Origin: an uncultured Rhodospirillales bacterium
GTDB taxonomy: Bacteria; Pseudomonadota; Alphaproteobacteria; RF32; CAG-239
Assembly (NCBI GenBank): GCA_902795665.1
Contig: CADBMA010000002.1
Span: forward strand, 1-7,290
Length of the DNA: 7,290 nt
Reading direction: 5' to 3'
Shown: piece after piece, positions 1 to 6,244 of the stretch
How the letters are laid out: every line of letters starts with the position of its first letter
Position numbering within the stretch: the stretch's first letter is position 1
Made by a program: the position numbers and the translations under genes
The notes under the pieces: model-generated
Seen by the model: only the letters and a program-made list of their open reading frames with translations
What the model was told of the DNA's origin: nothing
The model's database searches: none

Positions 1-9
1 CGAAAACGG

Positions 10-46
10 CTGGATTGCCACGGCGATAAATCGCCTCGCAATGACG
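10..46. repeat. Palindromic dispersed repeat, copy A
   Basis: This is an intergenic palindrome of 37 bases. The outer arms ATTGC (14-18) and GCAAT (38-42) pair, and the inner arms GGCGA (22-26) and TCGCC (31-35) pair around a 4-base loop. Its ends, CTGGAT on the left and ATGACG on the right, match the ends of copy B read on the opposite strand. From memory, elements beginning CGTCATTGCGAG and ending GGCAATCCAG are scattered through intergenic DNA of many bacteria, so this is probably one of a genome-wide family. No protein is encoded. The copy lies beyond the 3' end of the leftward gene block, where such hairpins could protect or end transcripts, but it has no T-tract of an intrinsic terminator. 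Confidence 0.75.
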
Positions 47-72
47 GAAATGGGGAATGACACATTCTCTTT

Positions 73-114
73 CGTCATCACGAGGAGGACGGAACGTCCG
101 ACGTGGTGATCCAG
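73..114. repeat. Palindromic dispersed repeat, copy B (inverted relative to A)
   Basis: This second copy, 42 bases long, runs in the opposite orientation to copy A. The outer arms ATCAC (77-81) and GTGAT (106-110) pair. The inner arms GGACG (87-91) and CGTCC (95-99) pair around a GAA loop. Compared with copy A read on the other strand, the ends CGTCAT and ATCCAG and the internal GAG are kept. Two outer-stem base pairs have changed on both sides, and the inner stem is entirely different but still pairs. Conserved ends with compensated arms suggest that the fold, rather than the exact sequence, is maintained. Confidence 0.75.
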
Positions 115-127
115 TTTAATAAACAAC

Positions 128-149
128 CTGCCATCCCTGCAATGACGAG
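128..149. repeat. Possible remnant of a third palindromic repeat
   Basis: The nine bases GCAATGACG at 139-147 are identical to the right arm of copy A (38-46), and CTGCCA at 129-134 loosely resembles its left end. The hairpin between them is missing, so this would be a decayed or deleted copy. The match is short and could be coincidental, but its position beside two clear copies favours a remnant. I see nothing else in the 75 bases between copy B and the end of ampG. Confidence 0.4.
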
Positions 150-189
150 AGAAGGAGCAATGGGGCGCGGTATGCGATGTGTGTGGATG

Positions 190-1473
190 TTAAATTATTT
201 TCTTTTTTATCATATAGGCTAACAACAATAAAGATGGTAATACTAATATTCCTGATAATGCAAAAAAGTATGGCCAGCCGATGATTTTTGCTACACAGCC
301 GCTGGTTGAAGATACTATATCGCGAGTAAGACTCATTAGTGATGATAAAAGCGCATATTGTGTTGCCGTGTATGCTGTATTGCAAAGTGATGACAGATAT
401 GCGACAAAAGCGGTTGTTGCCATTCCACCGGCCAGATTGTCCGCGCAAATTGTTGCGGCCAGCATATAAATGTTGTTGCCGGCTGCGGCCTGTGCAATAT
501 AGACCAAATTGGTGGCACCTTGCAATATTGCAGTTATAACCAAGCTATAGCATATTCCCTTATGGTTGACCAATATGCCGCCCAATAAGCCACCTATGAT
601 GGTTGCTAACATTCCGTAAATTTTGGAAATATATCCAATCTGTGCCTTGGTGAACCCCATGTCGTCATAAAAAATGTTGGCCATTGGTGCCTTATAGTCA
701 TCACTTAGGCGAAACAACACAATCAGCAATAAAATCCAATACCAACCGCGATGACGCATAAAGTCTGCAAAAGGCTCGATAACCGAGCGGCGCATGAAAG
801 CTTTTAAGCGTTCGCATTTGGTTTGTTGCAGCTGTTTTTGCTCATGAAAATAATATTCTTTGTCTGGTTCGCGCGATAGCAAAATTGTAATAATGCCGAT
901 TAAGGCGCCGCAAGACATGATAAGATAAACCTCATTCCAGCTTAAAAAATCGGCCATTAGTAAAGCAAAAGCACCGGAAAAAATCATTCCAATTCTATAT
1001 CCCAAAACAAATACTGCAGAACCGGCGCCTTGTTCTTGGTCAGAAAAACTGTCAACCCTAAAGGAATCGACAACAATGTCTTGTGAGGCGGAACAAAATA
1101 CAACAATTGCCGCAACTGCAAAAATGAGCTTCCAGTTTTCGACTTCGGGGGTTAAGCGTGATAAAAATAATAATGAAAACATTAGGCATAGTTGTGTCAA
1201 TAAGGCCCAGCCGCGCCGCCGCCCTAAACGCCCCAGAAGAGGCAATCGTATGTGGTCTATGAGCGGTGCCCATGCCCACTTGAAACTATACGGAGTTTTT
1301 ACTAAAGCAAACATTCCGATTAAGGCATAGCTTAAACCGCTGTCTTTTAGCCAAAGTGACAATGTGCCACTGACTAATAATAACGGAAAACCGCTGGAAA
1401 AACCAAGGCCGATCATTATCAGCATTCGCCGGTCGGTATAAATTTTTAGTGATTGCAGCCATTTTTTTAGCAT
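190..1473 (-). CDS. ampG: AmpG-family muropeptide permease (MFS transporter)
   Basis: This is an inner-membrane major facilitator transporter. AmpG imports GlcNAc-1,6-anhydro-MurNAc and its peptides, released by cell-wall turnover, for peptidoglycan recycling and, in some species, AmpC induction. The 427-residue protein is strongly hydrophobic, with segments consistent with about 12 membrane helices. Family-type motifs are visible: LGFSSGFP (23-30), a WAPLID segment (68-73) before the basic GRRRGW loop, SASQDIVVDSFR (128-139), GYRIGM, and TATQYALLSSL starting at 369. It is shorter than E. coli AmpG (491 aa), lacking extra C-terminal helices, which fits the common shorter versions. I chose the ATG at 1473 over an in-frame TTG at 1485 because GGGGA (1479-1483) is well spaced as a Shine-Dalgarno. 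It follows trmN6 by 64 bases and is probably the last gene of that unit. I see no T-tract terminator after it. The exact substrate is inferred from family. Confidence 0.88.
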   Translation of the reverse strand: MLKKWLQSLKIYTDRRMLIMIGLGFSSGFPLLLVSGTLSLWLKDSGLSYALIGMFALVKTPYSFKWAWAPLIDHIRLPLLGRLGRRRGWALLTQLCLMFSLLFLSRLTPEVENWKLIFAVAAIVVFCSASQDIVVDSFRVDSFSDQEQGAGSAVFVLGYRIGMIFSGAFALLMADFLSWNEVYLIMSCGALIGIITILLSREPDKEYYFHEQKQLQQTKCERLKAFMRRSVIEPFADFMRHRGWYWILLLIVLFRLSDDYKAPMANIFYDDMGFTKAQIGYISKIYGMLATIIGGLLGGILVNHKGICYSLVITAILQGATNLVYIAQAAAGNNIYMLAATICADNLAGGMATTAFVAYLSSLCNTAYTATQYALLSSLMSLTRDIVSSTSGCVAKIIGWPYFFALSGILVLPSLLLLAYMIKKKII

Positions 1474-1478
1474 ATTTT

Positions 1479-1493
1479 TCCCCAATTTTTGGG
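1479..1493 (-). promoter_or_regulatory. ampG ribosome binding site inside a small hairpin
   Basis: On the minus strand the leader reads CCCAA, AAA, TTGGG, then GAAAAATATG. GGGGA at 1479-1483 is the likely Shine-Dalgarno and supports the ATG at 1473 as the start. Most of the G-run also lies in one arm of a 5-bp stem (1481-1485 with 1489-1493, 3-base loop), so the site could be partly hidden when folded. The stem is short and its effect is inference. Confidence 0.45.
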
Positions 1494-1537
1494 AATGGTA
1501 ACACAGAAAGGTTAATATTTTATGCTATTTGCAATGA

Positions 1538-2266
1538 TTAATCAAAATATCCGTATCCTTTGCGGAGCAGATTGTGCGCAAGCTCAGTATATTCGCCATT
1601 GGGTTGATGCACAATAAGTGGCGGCAAAATTCGGCTTGGCGTTTTATCGCCTTTGCGAGCGCAAACCAAAACCCGCTTGGCTTGTTGTCCGGACTTGGAG
1701 TATAGAGGAATGATGCTTATGGCACCGGCTTTGCCATGAAAAACACTTAAGATGTCATCAATTGCTTCAGCGCGGTTAACTGTATAAATGCGGCCCAGAG
1801 GACGCAGACATTTTAAGGCCAGATTTAACCATTCGGGCAGGCTGAAATGTTGAAAATTGTGAGCCTGTAATTTGCTGAGATTTGGCGATGGCATATCGTC
1901 TGCAGCGTAGGGCGGATTGGTTATTACATGATCGTAGGCATTAAACCATGCGGATTGAGGATGCCGAATGTCACAATTGATATAATGCAAATTGTTAAAG
2001 TTATTGATGGAGGCGCTCATATTGGACAGTTCTGCAAGGCGAGGCTGAATTTCTAAACCGGTGATTGCAGCTTGAGGAAAACGATGCGACAGACACAAAG
2101 AAATTGCACCGGTTCCGGAGCCAATATCTAATATTTTGTCACCTTTTTTGACCGTGTGTACCAACGAAGATAAAAGCACCGCATCACTTGAAGCTCGGTA
2201 GCCATCAAGAGGCTGCAAAATTTTTATTTGTTTATCAAGCAAATAATCTTCGCTATAATCGGTCAT
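1538..2266 (-). CDS. trmN6: tRNA1(Val) (adenine(37)-N6)-methyltransferase, TrmN6/YfiC family
   Basis: This is a class I SAM-dependent methyltransferase of 242 residues, close to the usual length. TrmN6 methylates N6 of A37, next to the anticodon of tRNA1(Val), in the cytosol. The N-terminal substrate-side motif reads QPLDGYRASSDAVLL (18-32), matching the family pattern QPxxGYRxxxDAxLL. The SAM-binding loop is LDIGSGTGAISL (46-57), an acidic residue at E72 in GLEIQP would hold the SAM ribose, and the NPPY motif at 117-120 marks a methyltransferase acting on an exocyclic amine. The start ATG at 2266 is one base past the lipoprotein stop codon (2268-2270), with only a weak CGGA ribosome site inside that gene's end, so translation may be coupled. 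Other NPPY methyltransferases of similar layout exist, so the precise tRNA target is inferred. Confidence 0.85.
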   Translation of the reverse strand: MTDYSEDYLLDKQIKILQPLDGYRASSDAVLLSSLVHTVKKGDKILDIGSGTGAISLCLSHRFPQAAITGLEIQPRLAELSNMSASINNFNNLHYINCDIRHPQSAWFNAYDHVITNPPYAADDMPSPNLSKLQAHNFQHFSLPEWLNLALKCLRPLGRIYTVNRAEAIDDILSVFHGKAGAISIIPLYSKSGQQAKRVLVCARKGDKTPSRILPPLIVHQPNGEYTELAHNLLRKGYGYFD

Positions 2267-2267
2267 G

Positions 2268-2558
2268 TTATTTCCGCAGAGAATCTATTACACTGACAAT
2301 AATGTTAATGCTTTGTTTTTCATTAATTTCTGAACTGGAAATATGTAGCTTACGCTCGCAACTTTTCATAATATCGTGCGCTGTGCTCCACTTGTCACGG
2401 TAAAACAATTTTCCGCTATCTTTCAAATCATAAATGCTGTTGAGCATGCAGCTGTTGAATTTTCCGCTTAAGGTTTGCGGTGTTTTTCCTTCATCTTTGG
2501 TGGAAACGCAAGCAGATGATAGTGCAACCAAAGCTATAATTGCCAGTTTTTTTAACAT
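2268..2558 (-). CDS. Small lipoprotein of unknown function
   Basis: This encodes a 96-residue predicted lipoprotein. The N-terminus has two lysines (K3, K4), a hydrophobic stretch (L5-L13) and a lipobox-like SSAC with the lipidated cysteine at C17. The mature protein would begin CVSTKDEGK. With no Asp at +2, export to the outer membrane is the default expectation. The mature part is small and polar with two more cysteines, C37 and C67, about 30 residues apart, which could form a periplasmic disulfide. I do not recognise the domain. The frame is open up to 2612, but the ATG at 2558 is clearly the start: AAGGAG at 2565-2570 sits 6 bases before it and the signal peptide begins there. A near-consensus promoter lies immediately upstream. 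It heads the likely unit with trmN6 and ampG; the functional link, if any, is unknown. Confidence 0.85.
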   Translation of the reverse strand: MLKKLAIIALVALSSACVSTKDEGKTPQTLSGKFNSCMLNSIYDLKDSGKLFYRDKWSTAHDIMKSCERKLHISSSEINEKQSINIIVSVIDSLRK

Positions 2559-2583
2559 ATTTTTCTCCTTAAAATTTGTGATG

Positions 2584-2612
2584 AGTATAAAAATATTTTT
2601 TAATCTTGTCAA
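2584..2612 (-). promoter_or_regulatory. Sigma-70-type promoter for the lipoprotein-trmN6-ampG unit
   Basis: On the minus strand TTGACA (2612-2607, a perfect -35) is followed by a 17-base spacer and TATACT (2589-2584, 5 of 6 matches to the -10 consensus). Transcription would start near 2577, about 18 bases before the lipoprotein ATG and upstream of its Shine-Dalgarno. The spacer is very AT-rich. This is the strongest-looking promoter in the window, and its -35 coincides with that of the opposing rluC promoter. Confidence 0.82.
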
Positions 2613-2634
2613 ATGGGCAGGAATATTTTACACT
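2606..2634 (+). promoter_or_regulatory. Sigma-70-type promoter for the rluC-asmA-atp12-acyP operon
   Basis: TTGTCA (2606-2611, 5 of 6 matches to TTGACA) is followed by a 17-base spacer and TACACT (2629-2634, 4 of 6 matches to TATAAT, with the key first two bases and the last T present). Start of transcription is expected around 2640-2642, leaving a leader of about 20 bases before the rluC ATG, which includes AAGG at 2651-2654. It looks weaker than the opposing promoter, with which it shares the -35 region. Confidence 0.68.
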
Positions 2635-2660
2635 CCCTTCGAACAAATTTAAGGTGAGAA

Positions 2661-3596
2661 ATGTCCGGAATAGTTTTACAATGCGTAAAAAATGAAGATG
2701 ATGGTATGCGTCTTAACCGCTGGTTTTTGAAATATTATCCCAATATTACGATGGGAAGACTGCAAAAATTGCTGCGCACAAAACAAATAAAAGTGGATGG
2801 GGCAAAAGTTGAGGCTTCGTTCAAGCTGAGTGCCGGACAAACGATTCGTATTCCTCCGCTTAAAGATGAGGAAGCGTTGCCGCAGAAAAGTAAAACACTT
2901 CTTACTAAAGAAGTTGAATTTATGCGCAGTTTGGTGATTTATAAAGACAAAGATGTTATTGCAATTAACAAACCCTCGGGGTTGGCAGTTCAAGGCGGAA
3001 CTAATACGCGTTTTCATGTGGATGGGATGCTTGATGCACTTATTTTTGAAAATAGCGAACGCCCTAAATTGGTTCATCGTATTGATAAGGACACCAGCGG
3101 GGTATTGCTGTTGGCGCGCAATCGTAAAAGTGCCGAACTGTTGACTAAGGGGTTTCGCGAACATAAGATTGCTAAAACCTATCTGGCATTGGTTAACGGC
3201 TGCCCAGATAAAGAGAACGGAGAAATTAAGGCTTATCTTGCCAAAGCAGGGGAGCGTATGCAAATAACTTCTGAGGGGCAAAGTGCGAGAACTCTTTATA
3301 GAGTTTTGGATAAGGTGGGTAATAAATTTTCATTAATTGAAGTTTGTCCGCTATCAGGGCGTACACATCAAATTAGGGTTCATCTTGAATCTATCGGTTG
3401 TCCGATTGTTGGAGATGATAAATATTTTGGCGGAGGCAGCCGTATAAAAAATAATCTTTTTGCGGATAAACTGCATCTCCATGCCTACAAAACTGACTTA
3501 TCAACAATATATAATAAAAAAACAATTATTATGGCGCCTTTGCCTGAACATTTTCGCAATTCGCTCAATGCGGTCGGAATAGATTTTAAGGAGTAA
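2661..3596 (+). CDS. rluC: RluC-type 23S rRNA pseudouridine synthase
   Basis: This cytosolic enzyme isomerises uridine to pseudouridine in RNA. E. coli RluC acts at 23S rRNA positions 955, 2504 and 2580 near the peptidyl transferase centre. The 311-residue protein has an N-terminal S4 RNA-binding domain (about 17-64, with RLNRW at 17-21 and KQIKVDG at 41-47), then the RluA-family catalytic domain: NKPSG (103-107), HRIDKDTSG (139-147) with the catalytic aspartate D142, and GRTHQIRVH (233-241). Length and domain order fit RluC. The ATG at 2661 follows AAGGTGAG at 2651-2658 with good spacing. It is the first gene of the rightward operon, and asmA begins 3 bases after its stop. RluD-like enzymes share the same architecture, so the exact uridines modified are not proven. 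Confidence 0.9.
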   Translation: MSGIVLQCVKNEDDGMRLNRWFLKYYPNITMGRLQKLLRTKQIKVDGAKVEASFKLSAGQTIRIPPLKDEEALPQKSKTLLTKEVEFMRSLVIYKDKDVIAINKPSGLAVQGGTNTRFHVDGMLDALIFENSERPKLVHRIDKDTSGVLLLARNRKSAELLTKGFREHKIAKTYLALVNGCPDKENGEIKAYLAKAGERMQITSEGQSARTLYRVLDKVGNKFSLIEVCPLSGRTHQIRVHLESIGCPIVGDDKYFGGGSRIKNNLFADKLHLHAYKTDLSTIYNKKTIIMAPLPEHFRNSLNAVGIDFKE

Positions 3597-3599
3597 AAA

Positions 3600-5726
3600 A
3601 TGAAATTTATCAAGTGGTTTTTGGGAATAATTTTCTTTATGGTCATTGTTACTGCCGTAGGGGGGTATATTTTTTTAAAAAACTTTGATCTCAACCGCTA
3701 TAAGGCTATGGCTGAGAAAATTGCATATGAGAAAACCGGCCGCAAGCTTGTCATTGCCGGTGATGCCAATTTGGGGATTTCATTAATTCCGACAATTGTG
3801 ATAAATGACATAAGCTTTGCAAATCCAGAGTGGGCAAAAAATCCACAAATGGCAAAAATCGAAACTTTGGAGTTGCGTTTTGCGTTGTTGCCGTTGCTGA
3901 AAAAGCAGATTATTGTTGAAAAAGCCCTTTTGAAAAGACCGCAGGTTTATTTGGAAACAGCTAAAGACGGACAAAATAGCTGGGATATAAAATTACCTCA
4001 AACTGATAAAACTATGACAACGTCACATAGTTGGTTTATAAAATCGGCTTATGCTGCAGAAAATGATAATCCGTTGGATTTTCTTTCTGAGTTTACGGCT
4101 CGTGAAGTCGCTCTTCAAAATGGTGTGGTTGAGTATTATCAACACAAGGATAATTCAAGCCAGAAACTGGATATCAATGAGTTAAATTTTGATACAGAAG
4201 ATATAAATTCTCCGATGAATGCAAGCTGGGATTTGGCGTTTAATGGTATGAAATTTGAAGGTGAGGGAATTTTTGGATCTTTAGCAACATTATTTTCCGC
4301 TACCGGAGAATATCCGATTGATGTAGATATGAAGGCTCTGAATGTTAAGGCCGTAATAAGTGCAAAAATCAAGAATTTGATGAATGATAAGCTTTCGGCA
4401 ACTTTTGACTGTAATGTTTATAATCCGGCAGGTAACTTTAATGCTCCGGAAACAACTCTTATCGGTAACGGTAATGCTACTCTCAAAAAAGTAGATTTTG
4501 ATATTAAGACGCTGAATGTTGTAAATAATGTTTTGCGGGGAAACGTCAGTGCCGATATTTCTGGTAAAAAACCCATGATAATTGCAGATTTGCGCGGTGA
4601 TATTTTTGATTTGCGCAATTTTAATACCGCAAAGCCAACGGCATGGAATTTTGAACTGGTAAAATCAGCTCAAGCAAGCGCCTTAGTGCCCAATGAGGCA
4701 ATTCCGTTTGAGTTACTGCAGATTGTTGATGCTAATGCGAATATTAAACTTGGAAAATTGGTTGTAGATAATGAGATTGCTTTGAATAATCTTGCAGTTA
4801 AGGCAGTTTTGAACAATGGAGTGCTTAATGTTAAACCGTTAATTTTTGAACTGGGAGGCGGAAAAGCAGACATTAGTGCAATAGTTAATGCGGTAAATAA
4901 TTCGGTGACTGTTATTGGAGCTACAAATGATGTAATTTTGCCCGAAGTCTTGAAGATTCTGGATGCAAATAACTCTAAAACTTTTGGTTTTCTGTCAGGA
5001 GGTAAAACACAAACTTCTTTTAATCTCAGTGGAAGCGGTGCAACATATCGAACTTTGATAAATAATCTTAATGGTCAAGTAATTGCTATTGTAGAAGCTT
5101 CAAAGATGCAGAGCGGTAATTTTAAATATTTGAATGGTAATTTTATAAATCAGCTACTGAATATATTAAAACTTGATACGGCTAAAGTTGAAAATTTTGA
5201 TTTAACCTGTGCGGTTGTTCGTGCGGATATTAAAGATGGAGTGGCTTCTTTTCCGAAAGGTATAGCAATTGATTCGGATAAGATTGATTTTGTTAGTAAT
5301 GGAACTGTAAATCTGAAAAATGACAAGCTTAATCTGACACTTAATGCCTATGGCAGCGGTATTGTTGATGTTAGTTTGGTTCAGGCGCTTTCTAATCTTG
5401 TAAAAATCAGGGGAACCATCCAGTCGCCATCAATAACGGTAGATCAAGGCGGAGCCATAAAAACTATTGCCGGTGTGGCTTTGAGCGGTGGAACTTTTGC
5501 CGGAGCGCAGATGTTGCTTGATAAAGACGCGGCTCCTTGTTATACCGCGCTGAGCGGAACAAGTTTCCAAAACAAGTTTCCTAAGCCGACCGGAGTTACA
5601 AATGCTGCGCAGAAGACTTATCAAGGCACTTCAGAGGCTATTGATAATAGTGCGGCAATGATCAAGAACAGTGCCAAAGAGATTAAAAATCTCGGCAAAG
5701 ATTTGTTGAATAATTTTCTAAAATAA
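3600..5726 (+). CDS. AsmA-family envelope protein
   Basis: This encodes a 708-residue inner-membrane-anchored periplasmic protein. One N-terminal helix (about 4-26) precedes the family's opening signature: FDLNRYK (29-35), TGRKLVIAGD (46-55), then LIP, FANPEWA and PLLKKQIIVEKALLKRPQVYLE-type segments. The rest is repetitive beta-rich sequence, with the conserved C-terminal AsmA region including KDGVASFPKGIAIDSDKIDF and a late GTIQSPSITVD strand. AsmA-like proteins (AsmA, TamB, YhdP) are thought to form long grooves between the membranes, linked to phospholipid transport and outer-membrane assembly; that role here is inferred. The last 63 residues (646-708) start PCYTAL and end in a charged, probably helical tail. 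The start is firm: AAGGAG at 3588-3593, overlapping the end of rluC, lies 6 bases before the ATG. An ATP12-like gene follows 17 bases later. Which AsmA subfamily it belongs to is not clear. Confidence 0.85.
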   Translation: MKFIKWFLGIIFFMVIVTAVGGYIFLKNFDLNRYKAMAEKIAYEKTGRKLVIAGDANLGISLIPTIVINDISFANPEWAKNPQMAKIETLELRFALLPLLKKQIIVEKALLKRPQVYLETAKDGQNSWDIKLPQTDKTMTTSHSWFIKSAYAAENDNPLDFLSEFTAREVALQNGVVEYYQHKDNSSQKLDINELNFDTEDINSPMNASWDLAFNGMKFEGEGIFGSLATLFSATGEYPIDVDMKALNVKAVISAKIKNLMNDKLSATFDCNVYNPAGNFNAPETTLIGNGNATLKKVDFDIKTLNVVNNVLRGNVSADISGKKPMIIADLRGDIFDLRNFNTAKPTAWNFELVKSAQASALVPNEAIPFELLQIVDANANIKLGKLVVDNEIALNNLAVKAVLNNGVLNVKPLIFELGGGKADISAIVNAVNNSVTVIGATNDVILPEVLKILDANNSKTFGFLSGGKTQTSFNLSGSGATYRTLINNLNGQVIAIVEASKMQSGNFKYLNGNFINQLLNILKLDTAKVENFDLTCAVVRADIKDGVASFPKGIAIDSDKIDFVSNGTVNLKNDKLNLTLNAYGSGIVDVSLVQALSNLVKIRGTIQSPSITVDQGGAIKTIAGVALSGGTFAGAQMLLDKDAAPCYTALSGTSFQNKFPKPTGVTNAAQKTYQGTSEAIDNSAAMIKNSAKEIKNLGKDLLNNFLK

Positions 5727-5743
5727 ATGTGGGAAAAATAAAA

Positions 5744-6244
5744 ATGACTAACCAAAAACTTACACAAGCGGTTGATGAAATTAAACAGCATCGTTGTGAT
5801 ATTATTGCCAAATTGGTACAATTTTCAAAAACAGATTCGTTGCTCTATTGGGATAAGGACAGTGAAATTGCCTCTCAGCAAGAGCAATTGTGGACGCCGA
5901 TATTGCTTTGGGCAGGGCAGACGCTGCACGCTGATTATAAAACAACAAACAAGATTGAACTTATTAATCAGGAAAAAAAGGCTCTTGATAATATGCGGCA
6001 ATTTATGGAAAGTATGAATGACAAAGAACTGGCGGCTTTTTATTTGGCATCAATGAATATGAAATCTGAATTGCTGGCGGCAGCGTTGGTTAAAGGAAAA
6101 ATTAATGCCGAGCAGGCATATAAGGCTGCATATATAGAAGAGATTTGCCAAGCAGAACGCTGGGGAAAAGATGAATTGGCGGAAAAACGCCGCCAAGAGT
6201 TAAAACAAGAATTAACGGAAATTGAAGATTTTTTAAAACAATGA
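5744..6244 (+). CDS. atp12: ATP12-family F1-ATPase assembly chaperone, helical domain only
   Basis: ATP12 proteins bind the F1 alpha subunit and help assemble ATP synthase in mitochondria and Alphaproteobacteria. Full-length bacterial members are, from memory, around 230-260 residues: an N-terminal beta-rich domain and a C-terminal helical domain. This 166-residue protein matches only the second. TDSLLYW (30-36) corresponds to TDLLCYR in the family, LWTPILLWA (49-57) to the W-x-P-L-L-x-W-A motif, and ALVKGKINAEQAY (114-126) followed by EICQAERWGKDE (133-144) to the G-x-L-x-A-E-E-A-W and E-x-W-G-x-D-E region. I chose the ATG at 5744, with weak GGGA at 5731-5734; an in-frame GTG at 5729 would add 5 residues. 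No missing N-terminal domain lies upstream, where asmA ends. It overlaps acyP by 4 bases. Family assignment is from motif recall, not alignment. Confidence 0.72.
   Translation: MTNQKLTQAVDEIKQHRCDIIAKLVQFSKTDSLLYWDKDSEIASQQEQLWTPILLWAGQTLHADYKTTNKIELINQEKKALDNMRQFMESMNDKELAAFYLASMNMKSELLAAALVKGKINAEQAYKAAYIEEICQAERWGKDELAEKRRQELKQELTEIEDFLKQ

Noticed and set aside
10..149. CRISPR array at the left edge
   Set aside because: Repeat copies are inverted, diverged and irregularly spaced, and no direct repeats with uniform spacers are present.
116..448. Minus-strand open frame of 110 residues overlapping the ampG 3' end and the repeat region
   Set aside because: It lies in another frame of ampG, its composition is unlike a protein domain, and its end is made of repeat sequence. 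ampG is clearly the real gene.
1474..1485. Upstream TTG start for ampG
   Set aside because: It would start inside the small hairpin that includes the Shine-Dalgarno; the ATG at 1473 has the better-placed ribosome site.
1474..1537. Separate promoter for ampG in the gap after trmN6
   Set aside because: TTGCAA and TAAAAT occur but only 6 bases apart, so no sigma-70 spacing is satisfied. Read-through from the lipoprotein promoter is simpler.
2559..2612. N-terminal extension of the lipoprotein to an ATG at 2612
   Set aside because: It would place 18 residues before the signal peptide, start inside the -35 box, and ignore the strong AAGGAG directly before the ATG at 2558.
2676..3281. Long minus-strand open frame (201 residues) opposite rluC
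   Set aside because: It is antisense to a well-supported catalytic gene, shows no recognisable motif, and has an unusual Phe/Cys/His-rich composition typical of shadow frames.
4030..4070. Signal-peptidase-like SAYAAE segment inside AsmA
   Set aside because: It is about 145 residues in, with no preceding hydrophobic helix beyond a short WFI stretch. The N-terminal helix at 4-26 already explains membrane targeting.
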